Origin: Massilia terrae
GTDB lineage: Bacteria; Pseudomonadota; Gammaproteobacteria; Burkholderiales; Burkholderiaceae_D
DNA length: 64,000 nucleotides
Direction: 5' to 3'
NCBI RefSeq assembly: GCF_024753145.1
Contig: NZ_JANUGU010000002.1
Coordinates: 186,001 to 250,000 of the forward strand
Part shown: positions 45,047 through 53,499 of the stretch, piece after piece
How positions within the stretch are numbered: the first letter of the stretch is position 1
Layout of the letters: each line of letters opens with the position of its first letter
The notes under the pieces: generated by a model
What the model was told of the DNA's origin: nothing
What the model saw: only the letters and a program-made list of their open reading frames with translations
The model's database searches: none
Made by a program: the position numbers and the translations under genes

Positions 45047-46294
45047 ATGTCGTTCACCTCTCTCGGCCTGATCGAACAGATCGCCGGCACCCTCGCCTCC
45101 CTCGGCTACAAGGCGCCCACGCCGGTCCAGGCCCAGGCCATTCCCGCCGTGCTCGCCGGGCGCGACGTGATGGCGCTCGCCGCCACCGGCACCGGCAAGA
45201 CGGCCGGCTTTGCCGTGCCGCTGCTGCAGCGCCTCGTGATGGACGGCGCGCAGGTCGCCAGCAACTCCACCCGCGCGCTGGTGCTGGTGCCCACGCGCGA
45301 GCTGGCCGAGCAGGTCCACGACAGCGTGCGCGCCTACGGAGCGGGCTTGCCGCTGCGCACGCTGGTGGCCTACGGCGGCGTCTCCATCAACCCGCAGATG
45401 ATGAAGCTGCGCCGCGGCGTCGACCTGCTGGTCGCCACGCCCGGCCGCCTGCTCGACCTGCACGGCAAGAACGCGCTCAAGCTGAACCAGGTGCAGACCC
45501 TCGTGCTGGACGAGGCCGACCGCATGCTCGACCTGGGCTTCGCGCGCGACCTCGACGTCATCCTGGCCGCGCTGCCGAACAAGCGCCAGACCTTGCTGTT
45601 CTCCGCCACCTTCTCCGACCCGATCCGCGCGCTGGCGGCCAAGCTGCTGCGCGACCCGGTGAGCATCGAGGCCAGCCCGCCCAACACCGCGCCCAAGGCG
45701 ATCCGCCAGTGGGTGGTCCCGGTCGACAAGAAGCGCAAGCCCGACCTGTTCCTGCACCTGATGAAGAAGCACGGCTGGAGCCAGGTGCTCGCCTTCGCCA
45801 AGACGCGCAAAGGCGTGGACGAACTGGTCGGCCTGCTGTCGGCCAAGCGCATCGCGACGGACTCGATCCACGGCGACAAGCCACAGCCGGCCCGCCTGCG
45901 CGCGCTGGAGCGCTTCAAGGCCGGCGAAGTGAAGGTGCTGGTCGCCACCGACGTCGCCGCGCGCGGCCTCGACATCGAAGAACTGCCGGTCGTGGTCAAC
46001 GTCGACCTGCCGATCGTGGCCGAGGACTACGTGCACCGCACCGGCCGCACCGGCCGCGCCGGGGCCTCAGGCGAAGCCGTGTCGCTGGTCTGCGCCGACG
46101 AAGTGCAGCTGCTGGCCGCGATCGAGCAGCTGACCGGCAAAACGCTCAAGCGCGTGGACGAAGCCGGTTTCGAGCCGGACCACCGCGTCCCGGAGACCAA
46201 CGCCAGCGGCCAGGTGCTGAAGAAGCCCAAGAAACCGAAAAAGCCGAAGGGCGACGCGCCGGTGGTCGACGTCGACGTGCGCTTTCGCCGCTGA
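45047..46294 (+). CDS. rhlE: DEAD-box RNA helicase, RhlE group
   Basis: A 415-residue ATP-dependent RNA helicase. The Q motif is FTSLGLIEQIAGTLASLGYKAPTPVQAQAIP; Walker A is AATGTGKTAGF; DEAD is in VLDEADRMLD; SAT is in LFSATFS; and HRTGRTGRAG is motif VI. The order and the short C-terminal Lys-rich tail (KKPKKPKKPKGD) are RhlE-like. It acts in ribosome assembly and RNA turnover at low temperature. The ATG at 45047 fits the family start (MSFTSLGL). It is monocistronic, with zwf starting about 140 bases downstream behind its own control region. Confidence 0.92.
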   Translation: MSFTSLGLIEQIAGTLASLGYKAPTPVQAQAIPAVLAGRDVMALAATGTGKTAGFAVPLLQRLVMDGAQVASNSTRALVLVPTRELAEQVHDSVRAYGAGLPLRTLVAYGGVSINPQMMKLRRGVDLLVATPGRLLDLHGKNALKLNQVQTLVLDEADRMLDLGFARDLDVILAALPNKRQTLLFSATFSDPIRALAAKLLRDPVSIEASPPNTAPKAIRQWVVPVDKKRKPDLFLHLMKKHGWSQVLAFAKTRKGVDELVGLLSAKRIATDSIHGDKPQPARLRALERFKAGEVKVLVATDVAARGLDIEELPVVVNVDLPIVAEDYVHRTGRTGRAGASGEAVSLVCADEVQLLAAIEQLTGKTLKRVDEAGFEPDHRVPETNASGQVLKKPKKPKKPKGDAPVVDVDVRFRR

Positions 46295-46352
46295 CGGCGC
46301 GCCCCGCCGCCATTGGATATGGCACCATAGCCAGCCGGCAGCCCTCTCGTAC

Positions 46353-46367
46353 CGTAGTAAATTTACT
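46353..46367. promoter_or_regulatory. HexR-like box 1 upstream of zwf
   Basis: CGTAGTAAATTTACT is almost identical to the second copy at 46385, with a centre-to-centre distance of 32 bases, about three helical turns. Tandem spacing of this type suits a dimeric or higher-order regulator on one face of the DNA. Confidence 0.8.
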
Positions 46368-46384
46368 TGCAAACTCGCCATTTG

Positions 46385-46399
46385 CGTAGTAAATTTACA
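46385..46399. promoter_or_regulatory. HexR-like box 2 upstream of zwf
   Basis: CGTAGTAAATTTACA, the best copy of the motif in this window, lies 34 bases before the zwf ATG. Similar boxes occur before edd and pgi. HexR is encoded directly after zwf, so autoregulation is likely. Confidence 0.82.
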
Positions 46400-46432
46400 C
46401 ACCAAGCGTCCACCCACTTGCGATCGATACCC

Positions 46433-47902
46433 ATGGCTATTTCTGATTTTGACCTCGTTCTCTTTGGCGGCAGCGGCGACCTCGCGATGCGCAAACTACT
46501 GCCCGCGATGTACGCACGCGACTACTGCCAGGACCTTCCCGACAGCGCGCGCATCATCTGCGTCGGCCGCAACGACTGGTCGCAGGAGCAGTTCCTGCAG
46601 ACCGTCGAAGCCAGCGCCAAGCCGCACATCAAGGAGACCCCGGTCGACGAACACTGGCAGCGCTTCCTGCAGCGCATCGTGTACGTCCCGATCAACGCCT
46701 CCGACGTCAGCACCTACGGCAAGCTGGCCGACACGCTGCGCCGCGATCCCGCCATTACGCTGGTTTACTACCTGGCCACCCCGCCTTCGCTGTTCGCGAC
46801 CATCTGCGACAACCTGAAGGCGACTGGCCTCGCGACCCCGAACTCGCGGGTGGTGCTGGAAAAGCCGCTCGGCCGCGACCTCGAAAGCGCCAAGCAGATC
46901 AACGCCGAAGTCGGCAAGGTGTTCGCCGAATCGCAGATCTACCGTATCGACCACTACCTCGGCAAAGAGACCGTGCAGAACCTGTTGGCCCTGCGCTTCG
47001 GGAACATCCTGTTCGAGCCGCTGTGGCGCCGCGAGTGGATCAGCGACGTGCAGATCACCATCGCCGAGAAGATCGGCGTCGGCAACCGCCTTGGCTACTA
47101 CGACACCTCCGGCGCGCTGCGCGACATGCTGCAGAACCACCTGCTGCAGCTGCTGTGTATCGTCGCGATGGAGCCGCCCACCTCGATTTCGCCGGATGCC
47201 GTGCGCGACTCCAAGCTGCAGGTCCTGCGCTCGCTGAAGCGCTTCACCCCGACTACGCTGTCGCAGAACATCGTGCGCGGCCAGTACCGCGCCGGCTACG
47301 TAGACGGCAAACCGGTGCCGGGCTACCGCGAGGAGCCGGACGCACCGAAGCAGTCGAAGACCGAAACCTTCGTCGCCCTGAAAGCCGAAATCGACACCTG
47401 GCGCTGGGCCGGCGTGCCCTTCTATCTGCGCACCGGCAAGCGCATGTCCGACCGCCTGGCCGAGATCGTGGTGCGCTTCAAGCAGATCCCGCACTCGATC
47501 TTCAACCAGCCGACGTCGAGCTTCCAGCCCAACAGCCTGGTGATCCGCCTGCAGCCGGACGAAGGCCTGTCGCTGAACCTGATGGCCAAGACGCCGGGCG
47601 ACAGCATGCGCCTGAAGCAGGCCGAACTCGAACTCGACTTCCGCGAGCAGTTCAAGGCGCCGCGCATGGAAGCCTACGAGCGCCTGCTGCTCGACGTGCT
47701 ACGTGGCCAGCTCACCCTGTTCATGCGCGGCGACGAGCTGGAAGCCGCGTGGGAATGGGTCGAGCCTATCCTCGACCACTGGGACCAGGACGACAACTCG
47801 CCGCTGCCCTACGCATCGGGCACCTGGGGCCCGGCCGCATCGTCCGCGCTGATCGGCCGCGACGGCCTGCAATGGCGCGAAGAATCGCTGCCCGAAGACT
47901 GA
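46433..47902 (+). CDS. zwf: glucose-6-phosphate 1-dehydrogenase
   Basis: A 489-residue NADP-dependent enzyme making 6-phosphogluconolactone, the entry to the Entner-Doudoroff and oxidative pentose phosphate routes. Nucleotide loop LFGGSGDLAMRKLLPAMY is at the N-terminus; the catalytic block RIDHYLGKETVQN with the essential His follows; EKPLGRDLESAKQIN is also a signature. Length is normal. The ATG at 46433 sits behind two HexR-like boxes. The stop is two bases before the GTG of hexR, so they form one operon and hexR is probably autoregulated. No pgl gene is directly adjacent. Confidence 0.96.
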   Translation: MAISDFDLVLFGGSGDLAMRKLLPAMYARDYCQDLPDSARIICVGRNDWSQEQFLQTVEASAKPHIKETPVDEHWQRFLQRIVYVPINASDVSTYGKLADTLRRDPAITLVYYLATPPSLFATICDNLKATGLATPNSRVVLEKPLGRDLESAKQINAEVGKVFAESQIYRIDHYLGKETVQNLLALRFGNILFEPLWRREWISDVQITIAEKIGVGNRLGYYDTSGALRDMLQNHLLQLLCIVAMEPPTSISPDAVRDSKLQVLRSLKRFTPTTLSQNIVRGQYRAGYVDGKPVPGYREEPDAPKQSKTETFVALKAEIDTWRWAGVPFYLRTGKRMSDRLAEIVVRFKQIPHSIFNQPTSSFQPNSLVIRLQPDEGLSLNLMAKTPGDSMRLKQAELELDFREQFKAPRMEAYERLLLDVLRGQLTLFMRGDELEAAWEWVEPILDHWDQDDNSPLPYASGTWGPAASSALIGRDGLQWREESLPED

Positions 47903-47903
47903 C

Positions 47904-48758
47904 GTGCTGCTCGATTCGATCCGTACCCAGCTCGACTCGCTCTCCAAATCGGAGCGCAAGGTCGCGCTTGCGGTGCTCGACAATCCGTCGGCCACGGTCA
48001 GCCAGAACATCACCGCGCTTGCCAAGAGCGCGGGAGTGTCCGAGCCGACCGTGGTGCGCTTTTGCCGCACGCTCGGCTACGACGGCTGGCATGAGTTCAA
48101 GCTGAAGCTGGCCCAGGGCCTGGCGCTCGCGCTGCCCGGCGCCACCGACCAGCCGGCGCAGGACGATCTCGCGGCGGACCTCGTCAACAAGATCTGCAGC
48201 CGCTCGATCAACACCCTGCTCGACCTGCGCAACAACCTGAACCCGGAGACGATCCAGAAGGCGCTCGACATCCTTTCGCGCGCCAACAAGATCGAGTTCT
48301 ACGGCCAGGGTTCGTCGGGCTTTGTCGCGGCGGACGCGCAGCACAAGTTCTTCCGCTCTGGCGTGCCAACCGTGGCCTACACCGACCCGACCATCCACTC
48401 GATCGCCGCGGCGCTGGTGCGCGAAGGCGACGCGGTGGTGGCGATCTCCCAGCGTGGCAACAACGCGGCGCTGGTGCGCTCGGCCAAGCTCGCGCGCCGC
48501 GCTGGTGCGGACGTGATCGTGCTCGCGCCATCGGGCACGCAGCTGGCCGAGATGGCCACGGTGCTGATCCCGATCGACCTGGTCTTCAACATCGATCCCT
48601 ACACGCCGATCTCCGCGCGCCTCGCCCACCTCGTCGTGATCGACGTGCTGGCCGTCGGCCTGGCCCTGAAGCGCGGCCCCGACTTCCGCAAGAAGATGCA
48701 GAACGCGCAGAAGGCGCTGCAAGAATTCGACATGCAGTTCGATTCCTTCATCGGCTAG
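47904..48758 (+). CDS. hexR: HexR, RpiR-family regulator of sugar catabolism
   Basis: A 284-residue transcription factor. Residues 1-77 are an HTH-6 domain (LSKSERKVALAVLDNPSATVSQNITALAKSAGVSEPTVVRFCRTLGYDGWHEFKLKL). Residues about 125-265 are a SIS sugar-isomerase domain (IEFYGQGSSGFVAADAQHKFFR, GDAVVAISQRGNNAALVRSAKLAR), which in HexR binds KDPG. The GTG start at 47904 is two bases past the zwf stop, with no other usable start. It would repress edd-eda, zwf and perhaps pgi through the boxes listed. The stop codon overlaps the convergent reductase stop. Confidence is raised because both regulator and its box are present. Confidence 0.93.
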   Translation: MLLDSIRTQLDSLSKSERKVALAVLDNPSATVSQNITALAKSAGVSEPTVVRFCRTLGYDGWHEFKLKLAQGLALALPGATDQPAQDDLAADLVNKICSRSINTLLDLRNNLNPETIQKALDILSRANKIEFYGQGSSGFVAADAQHKFFRSGVPTVAYTDPTIHSIAAALVREGDAVVAISQRGNNAALVRSAKLARRAGADVIVLAPSGTQLAEMATVLIPIDLVFNIDPYTPISARLAHLVVIDVLAVGLALKRGPDFRKKMQNAQKALQEFDMQFDSFIG

Positions 48759-49587
48759 ATCATCTCCAGCGGCACCTTGCGCTTCGGCGGTGCGAAGGCG
48801 CGGTCGAGCGCTTGCAGGTCTTCCGGCGACAGCACGATGTCGAGCGAGCCGCAAATCTGTTCCACGTGATTCGGCGTCGCGGCCTTCGGGATCGCGATCA
48901 CATCGCCACTGCGCATGACCCATGCCAGCGCGGCCTGCGCCGGTGAGCATGCATGCTCTTGCGCGATGCGGCACAGTGCCGCGTCATTCAATATCCTGCC
49001 CTGCTCCAGCGGCGAATACGCCATGACCGGCATTCGCTGCCGCGCGCACCACGGCAGCAGGTCGAACTCGATGCCGCGCCGCGACAGGTTGTACAACACC
49101 TGGTTGGTTTGCGCGTGCTCGCCGCCGGGAAGCGCGAACATCTCATCCATGTCCTCGGTATCGAAATTGCTGACGCCCCAGTGGCGAATTTTCCCGTCGC
49201 GCACGAGACGCTCAAGCGCGTCGACCGTTTCTGCCAGCGGCACGTTGCCGCGCCAGTGGAGCAGGTACAGGTCGATGTAATCGGTACCTAACCGCTGAAG
49301 ACTCGCCTCGCACGCCGCGACCGTGCCCTTGCGCGAAGCGTGATGCGGCAGCACCTTGCTGACGATGAATGCGTCACCGCGCCGCCCTTCGAGCGCCTTG
49401 CCTACCACCTCCTCGGCGCCACCGTCGCCGTACATCTCCGCGGTATCCACCAGCCGCAGCCGCTGTCGAACGCGAGGCGCACGGCGTCGATTTCGTTTCG
49501 CCGGGTCTGCCGACTCTCGCCCATGCCCCAGGTGCCGACTCCGAGCACGGGAACTTTAAGGCCACTTGGAAGTCTTGTCATGAGCAT
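48755..49587 (-). pseudogene. aldo/keto reductase, single frameshift
   Basis: Two frames together give one complete aldo/keto reductase. The first starts at the ATG at 49587 (GGAG six bases upstream) and reads MTRLPSGLKVPVLGVGTWGMGE to AFDSG. The second continues with LRLVDTAEMYGDGGAEEVVG and runs to 48755. The junction is at about 49460-49464, where AGCGGCTGCGG lacks one C needed for AGCGGCCTGCGG. The catalytic residues are otherwise present: Asp and Tyr in VDTAEMYGDG, Lys in VSKVLPHHAS, His in LYLLHWRG. It is either a recent pseudogene or a sequencing error. The family reduces aldehydes and ketones with NADPH; the substrate cannot be predicted. Confidence 0.8.
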
Positions 49588-49837
49588 TGAATACTCCAGT
49601 TTGGCTTCATTCAGCGTCTATAAATTTCGAGTCAAGTTCCCCAAAAAGCTTAGATCAAAGTCGAGGGCAACCGTGACGAGCCACCTTCCTCAATGGGTCC
49701 AAGATATGAGTGCCGTCACGGGTATCGCTGGCTTCGTTGTGACCTTGATCGTGATGTTCCAGGTTCATTCGATACGGATGACGTTTCGAGCTCGTGCTCG
49801 CCTTCCTCAGATTACCAAAGAACTGGCAAGAATTTGA
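49580..49837 (+). CDS. small single-helix membrane protein, first of a two-gene unit
   Basis: An 85-residue frame. It has a basic N-terminal part (KFRVKFPKKLRSKSRATVTSH), then LPQWVQDMSAVTGIAGFVVTLIVMFQVHSIRMTF with one transmembrane helix at about residues 46-65. A short cytoplasmic part RARARLPQITKELARI follows. The sequence looks like one-helix proteins seen beside small unknown genes in accessory regions. The start is uncertain: the ATG at 49580 shares CATG with an AKR start on the other strand, and an ATG at 49706 is another candidate. It ends 13 bases before the next gene. Base composition is lower in GC than around it. Confidence 0.5.
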   Translation: MSIEYSSLASFSVYKFRVKFPKKLRSKSRATVTSHLPQWVQDMSAVTGIAGFVVTLIVMFQVHSIRMTFRARARLPQITKELARI

Positions 49838-49850
49838 ATTGGGAATAATC

Positions 49851-50264
49851 ATGTACGACGCAGACGATAAGACCACCACCCTCATCGTGAAGTTGAACAG
49901 GTTGACCTCCCTTGGAGAAATCAACTGGAGAGTCGAGCCGCCCCCACGAACGATCGTGCGGCGGATCGACGATCATATTCCGGTCTTCCTGCGCACTCTC
50001 TACAAGGACAGGCAGCTCGGCTTATTCCAGCAACGCTATCAAACGTATGATGACGAACGTGACCGCTTCTATTGGAGCGAGCGGGTAGTCCTCGCAATCC
50101 TAGACTCGAATGATGAGGTGCTTTTGGAGATCGCCAACAATTCGTCCGCCTTGAACGACTTGTTCGATACCGTCCGACGAAAGGTAGCCGACGTCGACAG
50201 CATCATCGATGACTTAATTAGCGATGCCGATGAGGATTCTGACCATCCCTTAAGTCATCCATGA
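49851..50264 (+). CDS. uncharacterised protein, partner of the small membrane protein
   Basis: A 137-residue acidic protein. Blocks that look conserved to me from unnamed database proteins are TTLIVKLNRLTSLGEINWRVE, DDHIPVFLRTLYKDRQLGLFQQRYQTYDDERDRFYWSERVVLAILD, and SSALNDLFDTVRRKVADVDSIIDDLI. I recall this type of sequence only as hypothetical protein with no assigned role. The ATG at 49851 follows GGGAA and is preferred over a GTG at 49794, which would overlap the upstream gene. With that upstream gene it forms a compact two-gene unit. Low GC for the window and its placement against a broken AKR gene suggest horizontal acquisition, which is inference. Confidence 0.6.
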   Translation: MYDADDKTTTLIVKLNRLTSLGEINWRVEPPPRTIVRRIDDHIPVFLRTLYKDRQLGLFQQRYQTYDDERDRFYWSERVVLAILDSNDEVLLEIANNSSALNDLFDTVRRKVADVDSIIDDLISDADEDSDHPLSHP

Positions 50265-50344
50265 AATCCATGTGCTAAAGTGCTCCGCTTGCTCCGAAAC
50301 GACGGGCACTTTGAGCTTCGGCTGACCAAACCTACAGCACAACC

Positions 50345-50641
50345 ATGGACAACAATACTCCACCACCGGAATTCTGGAATCGCGCCAACGCCCTCATCAA
50401 CCTGGCGAACGACCAGTGCGATTCCGCGATCCCGAACGAAGTCGCCGCATCGACGATGTACGCCTCGGCCCGATTCAACGCCTTCATCGTCGCGACCACC
50501 ACCGGCAGCGCGGAAAACATGAAAGCCGAGAAAGAGCGCGCGCTGGAATATTTCACCGACCAGTTCCGCAAAATGATGGAATCGAATCTCGACGACTTTG
50601 CCGAGAATTTCGAGAAGTACCTGGCACCGGCCGCTCGATAA
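50345..50641 (+). CDS. DUF3144 domain protein
   Basis: A 98-residue helical protein of the DUF3144 family: FWNRANALINLANDQCDSAIPNEVAASTMYASARFNAFIVATTTGSAENMKAEKERALEYFTDQFRKMMESNLDDFAENFEKYL. The family has no known activity and is usually a small acidic cytoplasmic protein in Gammaproteobacteria and Betaproteobacteria. The ATG at 50345 is used because the whole family region begins there. A PhzF gene follows 10 bases later, so the two may be co-transcribed. Confidence 0.8.
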   Translation: MDNNTPPPEFWNRANALINLANDQCDSAIPNEVAASTMYASARFNAFIVATTTGSAENMKAEKERALEYFTDQFRKMMESNLDDFAENFEKYLAPAAR

Positions 50642-50651
50642 GCTCCCTTCC

Positions 50652-51500
50652 ATGAACAAGCGCCATACCTTCCACCAGCTGGACGTCTTCACCGACATCC
50701 CATACAAGGGCAATCCCCTTGCGGTGGTCCATGACGCGCAAGACCTCAGCGATGCGCAGATGGCGTCGTTTGCGCACTGGACCAATCTGTCCGAAACGAC
50801 CTTCCTGTTACCCCCGGCAGATCCGGCAGCCGATTATCGTGTGCGCATCTTCACGCCGGGAGGCGAGCTTCCTTTTGCCGGTCACCCCACCCTGGGCAGT
50901 TGCGCAGCCTGGCTCAAGGCTGGCGGCGCACCGCGCGAGGAAGGCGTGGTTGTGCAGGAATGCGGCGTAGGACTCGTGCGCATCCGGCGTAGCGGCAAGC
51001 GGCTCGCATTTGCCGCGCCGCCTTTGCGCCGGAGTGGGCCACTCGATTCGGCCTCGCTGCAGCAAATCAAACAGGCGCTCGGCCTGGCCAATGATGACAT
51101 CGTGGACCATCAATGGGTCGACAACGGCCCCGGCTGGTGTGCGCTGATGTTGCGCTCCGCCGAGCAGGTCCTCGCGGTCAAACCTGATTTCGCTGCCTTG
51201 GGCGACATCAGGCTGGGCATCGCGGCACCGCAGCTGGCCGGCGCCGACACCGATTACGAAGTGCGCGTGTTCGTGCCATCGCTAGGTGTTCCGGAAGACC
51301 CGGTGACCGGCAGCCTGAACGCCGGCTTGGCCCAGTGGCTCATCGGTACCGGAGCCGTCGCGGACAGTTATGTGGCGGCGCAAGGCACCGCACTTGGCCG
51401 AGCAGGAAGAGTGTTCGTCGAACGTGTTGGCGACGACATCTGGATCGGCGGCGAAGTCGTCAGCTGCATCGAGGGAACGGTCGATTTTCCGGCTGCATGA
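50652..51500 (+). CDS. PhzF-family isomerase/epimerase-like protein
   Basis: A 282-residue PhzF-type protein with all usual motifs: HQLDVFTDIPYKGNPLAVV, the catalytic Glu in NLSETTFLL, VRIFTPGGELPFAGHPTLGS, and VPEDPVTGSLNAGLAQWLI in the second half. PhzF enzymes isomerise small acids such as dihydro-hydroxyanthranilate, but most homologues have unknown substrates. This copy is canonical, unlike the divergent one at 7073. No phenazine genes lie nearby. The ATG at 50652 begins the family N-terminus. Confidence 0.88.
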   Translation: MNKRHTFHQLDVFTDIPYKGNPLAVVHDAQDLSDAQMASFAHWTNLSETTFLLPPADPAADYRVRIFTPGGELPFAGHPTLGSCAAWLKAGGAPREEGVVVQECGVGLVRIRRSGKRLAFAAPPLRRSGPLDSASLQQIKQALGLANDDIVDHQWVDNGPGWCALMLRSAEQVLAVKPDFAALGDIRLGIAAPQLAGADTDYEVRVFVPSLGVPEDPVTGSLNAGLAQWLIGTGAVADSYVAAQGTALGRAGRVFVERVGDDIWIGGEVVSCIEGTVDFPAA

Positions 51501-51587
51501 TCCCTGCACGAGGGCCGCTGATCATTTCATGTGATTCGCGCCCTCTTTTTTGTTATTCTTGAAAGATCATTTCTTTCAGGAGACACC

Positions 51588-52817
51588 GTGCTGCGACTCG
51601 CCGCTCTTTTGTCTACGCTGGTTCTGCCATGCGCCTTTGCCGCCGCGCCGGATCCGGCAATCACCCATGCCCGTGCCCTGCTCAAGTCGACCATCCTGAT
51701 CGATGGCCACAACGATCTGCCGTGGGAAATCCGCGAGGACGAGAAGGCGCCGATGGACGTGGAGGCTTATGACCTGCGCCAGCACACGCGCGGCGAGACC
51801 GACCTCGCACGCCTGAAACAAGGACAGGTGCGGGGACAATTCTGGTCCATCTACGTGCCGGGCGAAATCAAGGACGGCTACGCGCGCACCCAGCTGGAGC
51901 AGTTCGACATCGCCAAACGCATGATCGCCCGTTATCCGGAAGCGATGGAGCTCGCGCTCACTTCGGCCGACGTGCGCCGCATCGCCGCCAAGGGCAAGGT
52001 CGCCTCGCTGCTGGGCATGGAAGGCGGCCATGTGCTGGAAAACTCCCTCGGCGCACTGCGCGCTTATTACGACCTCGGCGCGCGCTACATGACGCTGACC
52101 CACAACGTGACGCTGGACTGGGCCGACGCCGCGCTGGATGAGCCGCGCCACCATGGCCTGACGCCGTTCGGCAAGGAAGTGGTGCGCGAGATGAACCGGC
52201 TTGGCATGCTGGTCGATGTCAGCCACGTGTCCCCGGACGTGATGCGCAACGTGCTCGATGTCAGCGCGGCCCCGGTGATCTTCTCGCACAGCTCGGCCCT
52301 GGCGCTGACTGACCATCCGCGCAATGTTCCGGACGACGTGTTGAAACGGATGAAGGATAACGGCGGCGTGGTGATGGTGACTTTCGTGCCGCAGTTCGTA
52401 AACCAGGCAACGCGCGCGTGGAATGTCGAGCTGAACCGCCAATCCAAAGGTGTGGCGGCCGAAGCGGATCTCAAGCGCATCGAAGCTGCCTACATCAAGG
52501 AACACGGTCCGGCGCCGAAAGCCACACTGAAGGATGTAGCCGACCACATCGACTATGTCGTCAAATTGGCCGGTCACGACCACGTCGGCCTGGCCGCCGA
52601 TTTCGCCGGTGGGAGCTCGCCAGTTGGACTGGAAGACGTGTCCAAATATCCGGACTTGTTCGCCGAGCTGATCCGCCGCGGCTGGAGCGATGCCGACCTG
52701 AAGAAGCTGGCCGGCGAAAACGTCCTGCGCGTCTTTGCCCAGGCGGAGCAGGTGTCCAAGCGCCTCCAGAAAGAACGTCCACCGAGCGTCGCCACCATCA
52801 GCGCACTGGATCACTAA
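51588..52817 (+). CDS. exported membrane-type dipeptidase (M19 family)
   Basis: A 409-residue zinc dipeptidase. From the GTG at 51588 it begins with a signal peptide (MLRLAALLSTLVLPCAFAAAPD) and an AGGAG site six bases upstream. The M19 fold has HxD in LIDGHNDLPWEIRE, the bridging Glu in LLGMEGGHVLE, the zinc His in VDVSHVSPDVM and IFSHSSALALTDHPRN, and the C-terminal DHVGLAADFAGG. It cleaves dipeptides, possibly D-Ala-D-Ala or L,D-dipeptides, in the periplasm. An earlier in-frame start at 51531 would bury the signal peptide. The TMEM175-like gene starts 11 bases after the stop, so both may be one operon. Confidence 0.9.
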   Translation: MLRLAALLSTLVLPCAFAAAPDPAITHARALLKSTILIDGHNDLPWEIREDEKAPMDVEAYDLRQHTRGETDLARLKQGQVRGQFWSIYVPGEIKDGYARTQLEQFDIAKRMIARYPEAMELALTSADVRRIAAKGKVASLLGMEGGHVLENSLGALRAYYDLGARYMTLTHNVTLDWADAALDEPRHHGLTPFGKEVVREMNRLGMLVDVSHVSPDVMRNVLDVSAAPVIFSHSSALALTDHPRNVPDDVLKRMKDNGGVVMVTFVPQFVNQATRAWNVELNRQSKGVAAEADLKRIEAAYIKEHGPAPKATLKDVADHIDYVVKLAGHDHVGLAADFAGGSSPVGLEDVSKYPDLFAELIRRGWSDADLKKLAGENVLRVFAQAEQVSKRLQKERPPSVATISALDH

Positions 52818-52828
52818 GGAGCATTTGG

Positions 52829-53410
52829 ATGGGCAAGAACCGAATAGAAGCCTTCAGCGACGGCGTCATCGCGATCATCATCACGATCATGGTGCTGGAG
52901 CTGAAGGTCCCGCACGGCTCCTCCTTGGATGTGCTGCTTCCGCTATTGCCGGTGCTCATGAGCTACGTGCTTAGTTTCCTGTACGTCGGCATCTACTGGA
53001 ACAACCATCACCATCTGTTCCATGCGACCAAGCACGTCGCGGGGAACATCCTCTGGTACAACCTGCACCTGCTGTTCTGGCTGTCACTGTTCCCGTTCGC
53101 GACTGCATGGATGGGCGAGAATCATTTTGCGACCTACCCTGTCGCGCTGTACGGCTGTGTGCTGATGATGGCGGCCATCGCCTACTACTTCCTCGTGCGT
53201 GCATTGATTCATCACCACGGCCACCAATCGGAATTCGCGGTCGCGTTTGGCAGAGACACAAAAGGTAAGCTGTCGATTGTCGCCTACCTGGTTGGGGTCG
53301 TTCTGTCTTGCGTTCACCCTTGGCTCGGCCTCGCGATGTATTTTGCCGTCGCCCTGTCGTGGTTCATTCCGGACCGCCGCGTCGAAAAGCATTCGGCCAG
53401 CGCGGAATAG
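52829..53410 (+). CDS. TMEM175-family (DUF1211) potassium channel-like protein
   Basis: A 193-residue protein with six transmembrane helices. It begins with the family signature RIEAFSDGVIAIIITIMVLELK: the F-S-D motif at the start of helix 1 and the Leu/Ile pore line that forms the K+ filter in bacterial TMEM175. Then come LSFLYVGIYWNNHHHLFHATKHV and NLHLLFWLSLFPFATAWMG. Bacterial members form tetrameric K+ channels. The ATG at 52829 follows AAGGAG. It comes right after the dipeptidase gene. The functional inference rests on family work. Confidence 0.88.
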   Translation: MGKNRIEAFSDGVIAIIITIMVLELKVPHGSSLDVLLPLLPVLMSYVLSFLYVGIYWNNHHHLFHATKHVAGNILWYNLHLLFWLSLFPFATAWMGENHFATYPVALYGCVLMMAAIAYYFLVRALIHHHGHQSEFAVAFGRDTKGKLSIVAYLVGVVLSCVHPWLGLAMYFAVALSWFIPDRRVEKHSASAE

Positions 53411-53424
53411 CACGCAGCCCCCTC

Positions 53425-53453
53425 TTGACAAAGAATCCAGATCGGCCGATTAT
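53425..53453 (+). promoter_or_regulatory. sigma-70-type promoter of the hydrolase gene
   Basis: A perfect TTGACA (53425-53430) is followed after 17 bases by GATTAT (53448-53453), four of six matches to TATAAT. The spacing is optimal. It lies about 50 bases upstream of the ATG at 53500. Confidence 0.68.
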
Positions 53454-53492
53454 TTCGATAATCATCTAATTAGGTGAAAATCGAATAATCGG
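53446..53492. promoter_or_regulatory. AT-rich inverted repeat spanning promoter and ribosome binding site
   Basis: CCGATTATTTCGAT (53446-53459) and ATCGAATAATCGG (53480-53492) are inverted with one bulged T. The left arm covers the -10 and the right arm reaches the GG of the Shine-Dalgarno site, so it could be an operator or an RNA hairpin that blocks translation. Confidence 0.6.
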
Positions 53493-53499
53493 AGGAGTG

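Noticed and set aside
49580..50264. Called toxin-antitoxin system
   Set aside because: The two-gene layout is suggestive, but neither protein matches a toxin or antitoxin family that I can name. It is reported as unknown.
50652..51500. Part of a phenazine pathway
   Set aside because: No other phz gene is near, and most PhzF homologues are not involved in phenazines.
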